From Buttiauxella sp. B2 (lineage in GTDB: Bacteria > Pseudomonadota > Gammaproteobacteria > Enterobacterales > Enterobacteriaceae): 64,000 nt of DNA. The stretch spans positions 19,353 to 83,352 of the forward strand of contig NZ_VEXQ01000021.1 in the NCBI RefSeq assembly GCF_006376615.1. The letters run 5' to 3'. Below the pieces are notes generated by a model. That model was not told the DNA's origin, did no database searches, and worked only from the letters and a program-made list of their open reading frames with translations. The translations under genes and the position numbers were made by a program. Shown here one piece after another: positions 43,945 to 53,179 of the stretch (its first letter is position 1; each line of letters begins with the position of its first letter).

Positions 43945-45423
43945 ATGAATAAGCCCGCCCCAACCGGTTTGTTGCAGCAACCCAAACCGTTTTTCATGAT
44001 TTTCTTTGTTGAGCTTTGGGAACGCTTTGGTTATTACGGGGTGCAAGGCATCCTCGCCGTTTTCTTCGTTAAAGAGTTAGGCTTCTCACAGGAACAAGCA
44101 TTCATCACCTTCGGGGCATTTGCCGCTTTGGTCTACGGGCTGATTTCTATTGGTGGCTATGTCGGTGACCATCTGCTGGGCACCAAACGTACCATGGTGC
44201 TGGGTGCCGTTGTGCTGGCGCTGGGTTATTTCATGACCGGCCTGTCGCTGCATAATCCTGATATGATTTTTATCGCCCTCGGGACTATTGCCGTGGGTAA
44301 CGGGCTGTTCAAAGCCAACCCTGCCAGCCTGCTTTCGAAATGCTATCCACCTAAAGATCCGCGCTTAGACGGTGCATTTACGCTGTTTTATATGTCGATC
44401 AATATTGGTTCGTTACTGTCGCTGTCGCTGGCGCCGATTATTGCCGACAAATATGGCTACGCCGTCACCTATAATCTCTGCGGCATTGGTTTAGTTGTCG
44501 CTCTGCTGGTGTATTTCTGCTGCCGTGGCATAGTGCGCGATATCGGTTCGGAACCTGACAGCAAGCCAATGAGCGTCAAGAATTTACTGCTGGTTCTGGC
44601 CGGTACTGTGGTGATGGTTTACCTTTGCGCATGGCTGATGCACAACGTAAAAGTCGCGAATATCGTGCTGATCGTGCTGTCTGCCATCGTCATTTTCTTC
44701 TTCTTCCGCGAAGCGTTTAAGCAAAACAAAAGCGACCGCAACCGTATGTACGTGGCCTTTGTTCTGATGATAGAAGCGGTGCTGTTTTATATCCTGTATG
44801 CGCAGATGCCAACCTCGCTGAACTTCTTTGCCATCAACAACGTGCATCATGAAATACTTGGATTTGCCATCAACCCGGTCAGTTTCCAGGCGTTAAACCC
44901 GTTCTGGGTGGTGGTCGCAAGCCCGATTCTGGCCTCGCTATACACCCGTTTCGGAGCCAAAGGTAACGACTTAACTATGCCGGCTAAATTCACTCTCGGC
45001 ATGTTCCTTTGTTCTCTGGGTTTCCTCACCGCTGCGGCGGCTGGCCTGTGGTTTGCCGATGCTCAGGGTCTGACTTCCCCGTGGTTTATTGTGCTGGTTT
45101 ATCTGTTCCAGAGTCTGGGTGAGCTGATGATAAGCGCCCTGGGGTTAGCGATGGTTGCCGCCCTGGTACCGCAATATTTAATGGGGTTCATTCTCGGGAT
45201 GTGGTTCCTGACTCAGGCTGCCGCTTTCCTGCTGGGTGGTTATGTTGCCACCTTTACTGCAGTGCCTGAAGGTATCAACGATCCGCTGCAAACCTTGCCG
45301 ATTTACACCGGCGTATTCAGCAAAATCGGTATTGCCACCTTCGTGATTGCCATCATTATGGCGGCGATGGTTCCCAAGCTTAACCGCATGATGAATACCA
45401 AACCTGGAGTTGCAAACGCATAA
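43945..45423 (+). CDS. dtpB: proton-coupled di/tripeptide permease, DtpB-like
   Basis: A 492-aa POT/PTR family symporter of the inner membrane. The ATG of [17 protein letters not shown] follows GAAGGCGA and gives the family length; a longer frame of 19 residues is not conserved. The proton/peptide motif [10 protein letters not shown] is in helix 1 and the signature [33 protein letters not shown] block near residues 120-145. The sequence is closer to DtpB than to DtpA throughout ([16 protein letters not shown]). It is monocistronic. Confidence 0.85.
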   Translation: MNKPAPTGLLQQPKPFFMIFFVELWERFGYYGVQGILAVFFVKELGFSQEQAFITFGAFAALVYGLISIGGYVGDHLLGTKRTMVLGAVVLALGYFMTGLSLHNPDMIFIALGTIAVGNGLFKANPASLLSKCYPPKDPRLDGAFTLFYMSINIGSLLSLSLAPIIADKYGYAVTYNLCGIGLVVALLVYFCCRGIVRDIGSEPDSKPMSVKNLLLVLAGTVVMVYLCAWLMHNVKVANIVLIVLSAIVIFFFFREAFKQNKSDRNRMYVAFVLMIEAVLFYILYAQMPTSLNFFAINNVHHEILGFAINPVSFQALNPFWVVVASPILASLYTRFGAKGNDLTMPAKFTLGMFLCSLGFLTAAAAGLWFADAQGLTSPWFIVLVYLFQSLGELMISALGLAMVAALVPQYLMGFILGMWFLTQAAAFLLGGYVATFTAVPEGINDPLQTLPIYTGVFSKIGIATFVIAIIMAAMVPKLNRMMNTKPGVANA

Positions 45424-45538
45424 CACTCTTAATGAAGAATGCCACGCATCTGGTCTGGGTGACCGGCGGTGGCATGGTGTCGTAACAGGATCTGAGTAAA
45501 TACTTCACGGCTGAAAAAATTTAGCCCTTCAGTGAATA

Positions 45539-45569
45539 CCCCACCGCAGTGGAAAACTCTGCGGTGGGG
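45539..45569. terminator. strong hairpin between dtpB and ttrA
   Basis: A perfect 11-bp stem CCCCACCGCAG / CTGCGGTGGGG with a nine-base loop lies between two convergent genes. No T-run follows in either direction, so it may protect 3' ends rather than terminate by itself. Confidence 0.6.
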
Positions 45570-45584
45570 CCATCGTGAATTAAA

Positions 45585-48500
45585 TCACAGAGCACTCACT
45601 TTGCTCATTGACGCAGGTAATCCCTGGCGCACGGAAGCACCGGTCACCCAGTCAAGCCAGGTCCCCGCAACAGTTCGGGTCGGATCCTGAAACCCCAGAT
45701 CGTTGATGTTAACTCCTGACGCAATCTGCACCTGGTGTGGCATCGGTTCACCATCCAACCAGTGCTGGCGCGCGCCCATCTCTTTGTGTCCGTAACCGTG
45801 CTCAACTGCAATTACGCCCGGCATCACGCCTGAAAGCAGGCTCACTTGCGCCTCAACGCTGCCGCCAGGAGTGGTAATCCGAATGCTATCGCCATGGTGA
45901 ATATTGAATTTCTCCCCGTCTGCGGGGTTAATCGCCACCAGATTAATGGGTTTAACGTGATGAAGCCGCGGGATAACTGTTGAAGAGCTGCTCATCAAAT
46001 TCGATTTAAAAGACATCAACTGCATCGGCCATAAAGAAGCCGGATAAACTTCTTGTAGCGCGCGCCCATCAGACAAACGAGGAGGATGCCAGGTTGGGCA
46101 GCCGCTATAACGCTCCCCGGTCATGGCATGTCGATGTACGGCAACTTCACTGTTCCAGACTTGCAAAGGCGTCGTCCACGCAGCGCCTATGGACTCCCCT
46201 TTTCGCCCCGTAGCTTCTGGTGCAAATCGCCCGCCCCGGCTGTAAATAAAGGCGACTTTTAAAGCCTCTTCTTTCTTCAGAGTATCGTTAATCACCGGCA
46301 GAATGCGATCCACCCCAGAGAGCAAGATATCTTGTGCATTAGCCTCGGGCAGCGGTGTTTTGCCAGCCCAGGCGATATTCGCCGCTATGCGCAGGTAATA
46401 GTCTTCAGCACGATTGAGCGGATAGGTATTTCCCTGCACATCGCTGAGTGCCGCATCCCCAAAACCAGGTAATTGCATTCGTTTTGCCACCGCAATGCAA
46501 AAGGCCTCCATGGATACCGCTTCGCCCTCAGCTGTGTTTGCCGTTGCCGGGCTAACCACAGGCCAGCGAGCCGTTGTGGTTTTGCTGGCCACGCCTCCCC
46601 ACGGTGCGGTGAACCCCCAGCTTTCAAAGTTATGGGTATCGGGAACAAGGTAGTCGGCGAGCGCCGTCGTTTCATTCATAAAAGCATCGATGGCAATGAA
46701 TAAAGGCAGACGTTTCGGGTCTTTCAATCGCTCCTCGATTACGCCTCGCAAGCCCGCCACGCCGTAAATCGGATTGGTCATGTTCGAGATCCACGCCTTC
46801 AGTGGATAGGGATAACCGTCCAGCGCGGAAGGGAGCAATTCTGTCAGTTGACCTGCCACAAACGGATACCAGGGCGCTTTGGCCGGCCACGGAGATTTCC
46901 CGGAAGCGACCTTTTCACGGTATTCGTCAGAGGTCTCATAAGCGGTTTTGCTTCGCGCGATACTTAACCCTTTCGGTGAGACTTTTCCCGGGAACTGAAC
47001 CATGTTGTAGCAAGGACCTTCAGTGACACCATTAAATTTCCCACCACCCACAAAAACCCCACCTTTCAAGCTCAGATTGCCCAATAGCACGTTGAGCATC
47101 ATCACTGACCAGGCGTTATAGAATCCGTTGCCAGACATCATGCCGCCATGGGAAATCACGGCAGCTTTACGACCATAAGACGTTAACGCTTTTGCCAACG
47201 CGATAATTTTATCTTCCGGAACACCGCACTGTTCGCTGTACTGCGCATAAGTTAACTTTTCCGCCGATTCTTTCAGGCACTGGAAACTACTTTTCACGTT
47301 TACCGTAGTGCCGTCATTAAGCGTGACCTGTTGATTCACCTGAAGCGCTGCGCGCTCACACTGACTAACGGGCACAATTTCACCCGACAAATTCACCACC
47401 AGCGGTTCGTCGTTATCCCCTTGTGCCCCCCAAAGATGTACCTTGCTCAAATGCTTGCCCGCCAGCGGGTGGTCATCATTGGTTATCACAAGCCAACTCG
47501 CATTGGTCCAGCTTTTCTCATCGCTACGTAGCATCGCTTCCTGGCCTGGAATGCTGAGATATTCCGCCTGGTAGCGCTGGTTTTCGATAATCCAGCGAAT
47601 CATCGCCATTGCCAGCGCCGAATCACTTCCTGGCAGAACAGGAAGCCAATGCCCTCGATCGTCTGCCATTACCGTGGTTAAAGGCAGCGCAGGCGAGACA
47701 ACCACGTAGTTAAATGCATCACGTACGCGAGCGCTGGCTAGCTGACGAGCCTGACGTTTAAAAGGGTTACCCGACTGTGCAGGGGACGTACCCATGAAGA
47801 GAGCAAATTCGACATGCTCCCAGTCGGGTTTAACGTGTGGGTTCTTATCAAGATCACCAAGTGTTGCGCCAGAACCGGCACGCCATGCCAGGCCGCAATA
47901 AGCGCCATGCGCGCCAAAATTCTTCGAACCGAAGCTGTTTTGCGCAAAGCGGCGTAAAAAGCTATCGCGACCTTCATCGCTGGTATTGGTGACCAGTAAC
48001 TGATTTGCCTTAGGGCCATAAGAGGGATGATGCGGGTCGATTGGCGTGGCAAGGTCGCGGATGCTGCGTAGTCCCTCAACGTGGCCCTCACCGAATAAAT
48101 CGCCCCCTTCAACTACCTCCTCAATGAGCTGTTCAAAGCTGATGCTTTGCCATTTTCCCTCACCACGTTTCCCTACCCGCTTCATGGGCGAAATAATACG
48201 GTGCGGACTATAGAGGCTTTCCATCATGGTCGCACCGCGAGCACAGGCTGTTGAACGAGACTCTAACCCACTTTCGCCAGACAGTTTTTCCAGCGCTTCG
48301 GCAAATGGCATGCCGGTATCAAATTGATGCTCCTGAGAAAGCGGGTGCCAGGGATTACCCGCTATGCGTAAGACTTTATTGGATTCCCTATCTACCCGTA
48401 CCCGAATGCCACACTGTGTCCAGCAACCAAAACATTGCGTCATCGAGACCACCTGATCGGGATTGCTTTTCCATTGAACCTGCGCGCGGCCTTCAGGAAC

Positions 48501-48665
48501 CAGCGAGTTGCCATAAATCCTATCGCGCGTCACCTTACCCGAAGTGCCATCCACCAGCCCATCAACCGCACGCTTGGCAATCTCGCGATAACTCAAGCCA
48601 AAAGCTGCAAAACCGCCTGCTGCGACACCGATTTTTAACCATTGCCGACGGGATAATTTAGCCAT
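45585..48665 (-). CDS. ttrA: tetrathionate reductase subunit A (molybdopterin catalytic subunit)
   Basis: TtrA is the bis-MGD catalytic subunit that reduces tetrathionate to thiosulfate in the periplasm. The chosen ATG gives 1,026 aa and a Tat signal peptide (MAKLSRRQWLKIGVAAGGFAA). The [4Fe-4S] ligands are in CFGCWTQCGI and the following CARGATMMES. Long blocks match Salmonella TtrA, for example LVTNTSDEGRDSFLRRFA, NFGAHGAYCGLAWRAGSGA and DAFMNETTALADYLVPDTHNF. The gene is last in ttrBCA and overlaps ttrC by eight bases. Tetrathionate respiration lets enterics use an oxidant made in the inflamed gut or in sulfurous sediments. Confidence 0.95.
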   Translation of the reverse strand: MAKLSRRQWLKIGVAAGGFAAFGLSYREIAKRAVDGLVDGTSGKVTRDRIYGNSLVPEGRAQVQWKSNPDQVVSMTQCFGCWTQCGIRVRVDRESNKVLRIAGNPWHPLSQEHQFDTGMPFAEALEKLSGESGLESRSTACARGATMMESLYSPHRIISPMKRVGKRGEGKWQSISFEQLIEEVVEGGDLFGEGHVEGLRSIRDLATPIDPHHPSYGPKANQLLVTNTSDEGRDSFLRRFAQNSFGSKNFGAHGAYCGLAWRAGSGATLGDLDKNPHVKPDWEHVEFALFMGTSPAQSGNPFKRQARQLASARVRDAFNYVVVSPALPLTTVMADDRGHWLPVLPGSDSALAMAMIRWIIENQRYQAEYLSIPGQEAMLRSDEKSWTNASWLVITNDDHPLAGKHLSKVHLWGAQGDNDEPLVVNLSGEIVPVSQCERAALQVNQQVTLNDGTTVNVKSSFQCLKESAEKLTYAQYSEQCGVPEDKIIALAKALTSYGRKAAVISHGGMMSGNGFYNAWSVMMLNVLLGNLSLKGGVFVGGGKFNGVTEGPCYNMVQFPGKVSPKGLSIARSKTAYETSDEYREKVASGKSPWPAKAPWYPFVAGQLTELLPSALDGYPYPLKAWISNMTNPIYGVAGLRGVIEERLKDPKRLPLFIAIDAFMNETTALADYLVPDTHNFESWGFTAPWGGVASKTTTARWPVVSPATANTAEGEAVSMEAFCIAVAKRMQLPGFGDAALSDVQGNTYPLNRAEDYYLRIAANIAWAGKTPLPEANAQDILLSGVDRILPVINDTLKKEEALKVAFIYSRGGRFAPEATGRKGESIGAAWTTPLQVWNSEVAVHRHAMTGERYSGCPTWHPPRLSDGRALQEVYPASLWPMQLMSFKSNLMSSSSTVIPRLHHVKPINLVAINPADGEKFNIHHGDSIRITTPGGSVEAQVSLLSGVMPGVIAVEHGYGHKEMGARQHWLDGEPMPHQVQIASGVNINDLGFQDPTRTVAGTWLDWVTGASVRQGLPASMSKVSAL

Positions 48666-49677
48666 GTTGTAATCTCCTGGTGAGCCAGTTAAGGCCTTCA
48701 CGAAGGGTAATAATGAGCGCAAACCACAAACCGAACGTACCGGTAATCGCCAGCAGGCCATCTGTGCCATAAGGAAGGTGATAAGGATTAATCAACGCGT
48801 TGTATTTGGGGATGGTTTGCCCACCGATAAGAATTGCCCAGCGCAGCACCCAGCAAGACCCCATGGCGCTTAGCGTCAGCAAGAGGGTCGCGGCAAGCGG
48901 CATCGGATAACGGCTCACATATAGCGCGCCACCAAAAGAAATAACCCACAAACCAATAAAGAGCGTGATGTAAAGACGCGCCTCGTCGCTCATCTGCCAC
49001 CATTGACGCAACGCCTGCCCTGATAGCGTATCGCCAAAATACCAGGCGCACAGAATTGCACCCAGCAGCAATAACGTGAAGAGATGCCCATAGGCCAGAA
49101 GCCTGACGGTGCGCTGCTGTTTTCTCATCACGAGGATCAATAATGCAATCAAGGTTTGCATCGCGCTGACCAACATCGCTACCGGGAACCAGTAGCTAAA
49201 CCACAGCGGCCTGGCGCGGACCACCGACACTTCGCGGCCGGTATATAACAGCAGGCCGATTGCAGTAAGTGCCGCACCAAAAGCCAGCCAGCGAGTCAGA
49301 GAGAATGTACGGCCAGTTAACGCTTTTAGGTGGAATGCGCAGAACCACAACCCCAGCAGGACCATAAAAACAGGTAAAAACAACGCTCCCCACGGCATCC
49401 ATGACCATGGAGTCGGCCAGGCATAGAAGTGCCAGAAACGAGCGGTCTGGTGAAGATCAGCAGTTAAAGCAAGCGGAGCGGTAATGGCGCAAGTCAGGGC
49501 GATGAACAAACAAACACGCTCAACATTACCGTTCGCTTTACCCATCCAGTGCGCAACGCAGGCAAATAACGTGGCGCACGAGGCGATGCCGATAAAGAAA
49601 AAATACTGCACGGCCCATGGCAGCCAAGTGATGGCTTGCGGCTGAGCCAGAAGCTCTTCAATGACTAAGCGTGACAT
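48658..49677 (-). CDS. ttrC: tetrathionate reductase subunit C (membrane quinol oxidase)
   Basis: TtrC is the NrfD/PsrC-type membrane subunit. It takes electrons from menaquinol and passes them through TtrB to TtrA. The product is 339 aa from the ATG of MSRLVIEELLAQPQAITW, with about nine hydrophobic helices. NrfD-like features include the aromatic-rich helix AVQYFFFIGIASCATLF and later polar residues within the membrane (for example LWFSYWFPVAMLVSAMQT). It overlaps ttrB by 13 bases and ttrA by eight, so the three genes are translationally coupled. Confidence 0.93.
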   Translation of the reverse strand: MSRLVIEELLAQPQAITWLPWAVQYFFFIGIASCATLFACVAHWMGKANGNVERVCLFIALTCAITAPLALTADLHQTARFWHFYAWPTPWSWMPWGALFLPVFMVLLGLWFCAFHLKALTGRTFSLTRWLAFGAALTAIGLLLYTGREVSVVRARPLWFSYWFPVAMLVSAMQTLIALLILVMRKQQRTVRLLAYGHLFTLLLLGAILCAWYFGDTLSGQALRQWWQMSDEARLYITLFIGLWVISFGGALYVSRYPMPLAATLLLTLSAMGSCWVLRWAILIGGQTIPKYNALINPYHLPYGTDGLLAITGTFGLWFALIITLREGLNWLTRRLQHG

Positions 49678-50414
49678 TCTCCTACCTCCTGCCAAAGAGA
49701 TGGCTGTGCGCGCCCTTGAAGCGGTGCAACGAAGGCGTCATCCAGGCCAAGATAGAAAACGTGGGGTTGAGTGTTATTTTCAGGTTTCAGCACTTTTATT
49801 TCATGACGGTGTTGCGCCAGCATTTTGCTGAGGGTGCTTTGCGAGTCTTTCATATCGCCAATGACTCTGGCACCACCCACGCAGGATTCCACGCAGGCAG
49901 GCAGCAAGCCTGCTTCGAGCCGATGGGCGCAGAACGTGCATTTATCCGCCGTTTGTGTGCTGTGGTTAATAAACCGGGCATCGTAAGGACAGGCCTGAAC
50001 GCAGTAGGCGCAGCCAACGCAACGTGTATTATCGATAACCACAATCCCGTCTTTACGCTGGAACGTCGCCTGAACCGGGCAAACCGGTACGCACGGTGGC
50101 TCATCACAGTGATTGCATAACCGTGGTAGCAGGACGTTGGTGACTTCTTCGCGACCTTCTAGTTTGACCTGGTACTGATTGACGTTAGTGCGAAATGAGC
50201 CTTGCGGCGATTGGTTTTCTATCGCGCAGCTCACAGTGCAGGACTGGCAACCTATGCAGCGCCGTAAATCAATCAGCATCGCATAGCGATGCTTATCCGA
50301 CCCTTCCCGCCGCTGCGGTGATAATGAAATACCCGCCTGGGCCATCGGAATCAGAGAGGCGCCCGCCGTCACTACTCCTAATTGCTGTAAAAATTGACGC
50401 TTACTGATGTCCAT
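49665..50414 (-). CDS. ttrB: tetrathionate reductase subunit B (four-cluster ferredoxin)
   Basis: TtrB is a periplasmic electron-transfer subunit of 249 aa. Its twin-arginine-like leader reads SKRQFLQQLGVVTAGASL, a K-R variant that presumably travels with TtrA. Cysteine motifs for four [4Fe-4S] clusters are visible: CIGCQSCTVSC, CNHCDEPPCVPVCP, CVGCAYCVQACP and CTFCAHRLEAGLLPACVESC. It is the first gene of ttrBCA and is divergent from ttrS across a 173-bp regulatory region. Confidence 0.95.
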   Translation of the reverse strand: MDISKRQFLQQLGVVTAGASLIPMAQAGISLSPQRREGSDKHRYAMLIDLRRCIGCQSCTVSCAIENQSPQGSFRTNVNQYQVKLEGREEVTNVLLPRLCNHCDEPPCVPVCPVQATFQRKDGIVVIDNTRCVGCAYCVQACPYDARFINHSTQTADKCTFCAHRLEAGLLPACVESCVGGARVIGDMKDSQSTLSKMLAQHRHEIKVLKPENNTQPHVFYLGLDDAFVAPLQGRAQPSLWQEVGECHA

Positions 50415-50518
50415 CGTGACCTCCGCTCCGCTCGCGGTGAAAAGAAAAATGACACATAGCGATGCATATGCAAAAGCTATGATTTACAGTGTAAAAATTC
50501 TTTCAGGTCGGTCTCTAT

Positions 50519-50532
50519 TGTGGTTAACCACA
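50519..50532. promoter_or_regulatory. perfect palindrome in the ttrB-ttrS intergenic region
   Basis: TGTGGTTAACCACA is a perfect 14-bp dyad, 105 bp before ttrB and 56 bp before ttrS. It is a reasonable TtrR operator. I know of no sequence consensus that would confirm it. Confidence 0.5.
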
Positions 50533-50546
50533 TATCCAGACTTGGC

Positions 50547-50560
50547 TTGATCTAAAACAA
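50547..50560 (+). promoter_or_regulatory. candidate FNR site in the ttr control region
   Basis: TTGAT-CTAA-AACAA matches the FNR consensus except for one base. Salmonella ttr expression requires FNR and the absence of oxygen, so a site here is expected. Confidence 0.5.
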
Positions 50561-50587
50561 TTGGCAGGCAGTTGAAATGGATAATTC

Positions 50588-52312
50588 ATGTCAAAAATAA
50601 TACTGCTGGTGCTATGCCTGTTGCTCTCTCAGGGAGTTCAGGCTGCGGAATGGGCAATTGGTGTGCTGGCCATGCGCGGTGACTCGGTGACCATAAAGCA
50701 ATGGCAGTCTCTGATTGATACGCTAAATGGTTCTGTGCCAGGTGCGCACTTCCGGCTAGTCCCGCTCAATCTTGACGGCATGCGCGCGGCGGTGAACAAA
50801 GAAGATATCCAGTTTGTACTGACCAACCCTGCCCAGTTCGTGCAATTAAACAGTCATTACCATTTACGCTGGCTGGCCTCTCTACGTTCCACTCAATCCG
50901 CGGGCAGTACGAACAACACCACCGGCAGCGCCATCCTGGTAAGAACCGACAGCAAGATAACAACGCCCCACGACCTGATTGGCGCAACGGTTGGCGCGGT
51001 GGATCCCAATGCCTTTGGGGGTTATCTGCTGGGGTACAAAGCATTGCGCGACTCGGGATTACGCCCTGAAAAAGATTTCCAGGTGCGTTTCACCGGTTTC
51101 CCGGCGGACGCTCTACTTTATCTTCTGCGAGAAGATGTTATTCAGGCCGCTATTGTGCCGGTTTGTTTGTTAGAAAATATGGACAGCGAAGGTCTGGTCA
51201 GTAAGTCAGCGTTTCGAGCGTTACTTCAGAAACCTTCCCAGCTTCCCTGTCTGACCAGTACCGCGTTATATCCTGACTGGTCCTTTGCCGCGTTACCGGG
51301 GGTGAAGGATGATGTTGCTGATGCGGTCGCCCGCGCGCTGATGAATTCCACCGACGATAAATCCTGGCACTGGGGAGCCCCAGCCTCCACAAATGAAGTC
51401 GAAGCTCTACTTCGCGATCTTAACCAGCATCCCGAACAGCAGTGGCTTGGGCTCAGCATCAAAAGCTGGGTAGTCCAGCATCAATTTATGCTCGGTTTGC
51501 TTCTTGTCGTCCTGCTGCTTGCGGTGGCGAATTACATTTGGGTGATGATCCTCGTTAACCGGCGAGGCCGGGCGCTGGAAAAAGCCAATGAGACACTCCG
51601 CGCCCAACAACTCGCGCTGGAACAAGCACGCCGCATGAGTATTCTCGGTGAAATGGCTTCAGGATTTGCCCATGAATTAAATCAGCCGCTTTCCGCCATA
51701 CGTCTATATGCCCAAGGCTGTCTGGTTCGCTTATCTCAGACCAAAGAGCAAGAGTCTTTACGCGAAGCCATGAACAATATCGATCTGCAGGCTCAGCGCG
51801 GCGGAAATATCATTAGTAACCTGAGAAACTGGGCGACCAGCGGACGCTGGTCAGACAAAACAACCTCTACCTGGTCAACCATCAATGTCATCAGCACGCT
51901 TGAACGGGTCGTTGTCATGCTGCACCTGCCGCAGCAGCACTCTGAATTAGCGTTAAACATCACCGGGGATAAAACCTTAACGCTGACCCTACCTCCAGTG
52001 CTGCTCGAGCAAGTGCTGGCCAACCTAATAAGCAATGCCGTGCAGGCTGGCGCAACGACACTTTGGATTGATATCGCGGGCGATTCAGAGCAGGTAAATA
52101 TTTGCCTTCAGGACAACGCAGGAGGCATCCCCGCGGACCAATTAGAGAGTGTCTTTCAGCCCTTCAGAAGCTCCAGAGCTGATGGCATGGGACTCGGCCT
52201 TGTAGTCTGCCAGCGATTGCTGCGCAGTGTGAATGGCGATATACAGCTCATCAATCGAAACGCGCCGGACATGCAAGCGGGTTTATTGGTTAAGATGACC
52301 TTCCCTGCGTAG
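50588..52312 (+). CDS. ttrS: tetrathionate sensor histidine kinase TtrS
   Basis: A 574-aa inner-membrane kinase. The signal peptide ends V-Q-A-A. A PhnD-like periplasmic binding domain spans about residues 20-290 and should bind tetrathionate. One membrane helix follows near 305-325 (LGLLLVVLLLAVANYIWVMI). The dimerisation domain has its phosphorylated His at about 361 in GFAHELNQPLSAIRLYA. The ATPase domain shows the N box LANLISNAVQAG and G boxes DNAGGIP and GMGLGLVV. It precedes ttrR by 16 bp and diverges from ttrBCA. Confidence 0.93.
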   Translation: MSKIILLVLCLLLSQGVQAAEWAIGVLAMRGDSVTIKQWQSLIDTLNGSVPGAHFRLVPLNLDGMRAAVNKEDIQFVLTNPAQFVQLNSHYHLRWLASLRSTQSAGSTNNTTGSAILVRTDSKITTPHDLIGATVGAVDPNAFGGYLLGYKALRDSGLRPEKDFQVRFTGFPADALLYLLREDVIQAAIVPVCLLENMDSEGLVSKSAFRALLQKPSQLPCLTSTALYPDWSFAALPGVKDDVADAVARALMNSTDDKSWHWGAPASTNEVEALLRDLNQHPEQQWLGLSIKSWVVQHQFMLGLLLVVLLLAVANYIWVMILVNRRGRALEKANETLRAQQLALEQARRMSILGEMASGFAHELNQPLSAIRLYAQGCLVRLSQTKEQESLREAMNNIDLQAQRGGNIISNLRNWATSGRWSDKTTSTWSTINVISTLERVVVMLHLPQQHSELALNITGDKTLTLTLPPVLLEQVLANLISNAVQAGATTLWIDIAGDSEQVNICLQDNAGGIPADQLESVFQPFRSSRADGMGLGLVVCQRLLRSVNGDIQLINRNAPDMQAGLLVKMTFPA

Positions 52313-52328
52313 CCATAACGGAGAAAAA

Positions 52329-52922
52329 ATGATCCATTTAGTCGATGACGATGCCGCCGTAACCGATTCATGCCGTTTTTTATTAGAGGGTTTGGGTTAC
52401 ACCGTTCAGTGCTGGAATAACAGCCGTATATTCCTTACCGAAGCGGCCGTGCACTATCAAGGCGTGGCGCTTCTGGATATGCGCATGCCTGGACTCGATG
52501 GGCATGAAATATTTCAGGAAATGCGCAATCGCGACAGCACATTGGCCGTGATATTTCTGACCGGGCATGGCGATATACAAATGGCCGTCGATGAAATGAA
52601 ATGGGGGGCGGTAGACTTCTTACAAAAACCAGTCGCAAAAGAGCCTTTAATTGAAGCCATCGACAGGGGTTATCACTATTCGCGGCAGCTGAATGCGATT
52701 TTGCAGATACAAAAAAAGTATCATTCGCTGACACTAAAAGAAAAGCAGGTCGCAGAGCTTGTTGTCCGCGGTGGGATGAATAAGGACATTGCCGATCAAT
52801 TAAATGTGTCTTTGCGTACTGTCGAGGTCCATCGATCCCGAGTGATGGAAAAAATGGATGTCGATAGCCTGGCTACCCTGGTATCACAATGGGATAAATT
52901 ACATACTATTAACGTTATTTAG
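52329..52922 (+). CDS. ttrR: tetrathionate response regulator TtrR
   Basis: A 197-aa FixJ-type regulator. The receiver domain has its acidic pocket DDD at residues 6-8, the phosphoacceptor Asp50 (ALLDMRMPGLDG), Thr near 78 (LTGHGD) and Lys near 100 (FLQKPV). The LuxR-type helix-turn-helix follows (LTLKEKQVAELVVRGGMNK, LNVSLRTVEVHRSRVMEKM). Phosphorylated TtrR activates ttrBCA in Salmonella, and the 14-bp palindrome between ttrB and ttrS is its likely site. After it, about 250 bp without a recognisable gene lead to the sil cluster. Confidence 0.93.
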   Translation: MIHLVDDDAAVTDSCRFLLEGLGYTVQCWNNSRIFLTEAAVHYQGVALLDMRMPGLDGHEIFQEMRNRDSTLAVIFLTGHGDIQMAVDEMKWGAVDFLQKPVAKEPLIEAIDRGYHYSRQLNAILQIQKKYHSLTLKEKQVAELVVRGGMNKDIADQLNVSLRTVEVHRSRVMEKMDVDSLATLVSQWDKLHTINVI

Positions 52923-53143
52923 TGGCGGTAAATAGCAGAATGCTGAACCTGTTTACCGTAAACATGCAGTGAACTCATCTCCCAGTAGCCTTTCAGGTCA
53001 TTAGCATGGGTGTTATCTCAAACGCTGTCACCATTGAGGAAAACCAATGCAACCCCAAATACGCCAGGGTATAAGACATCGTGATGGTACATGAAGGCAT
53101 TTCAGCCCTCATGTATCCTGTATTGTTACTACTGTAGTGATGT

Positions 53144-53161
53144 GAGGGACGGCGGTCCCTC
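53144..53161. terminator. hairpin between ttrR and silA
   Basis: Stem GAGGGAC / GTCCCTC with a four-base loop lies 19 bp after the silA stop (minus strand) and between convergent genes. No T-run is present on either side. Confidence 0.5.
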
Positions 53162-53179
53162 AGCGCAAGTCCTGCAACA

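Noticed and set aside
45432..45484. A short frame beginning M-K-N-A-T-H-L-V-W-V-T-G-G-G just after dtpB, reminiscent of an SDR start.
   Set aside because: It ends in a stop after 17 codons and shows no continuation in other frames; too little to call a relic.
52923..53143. Possible gene remnant between ttrR and silA, such as silP.
   Set aside because: Six-frame reading gave no recognisable P-type ATPase or other motif.
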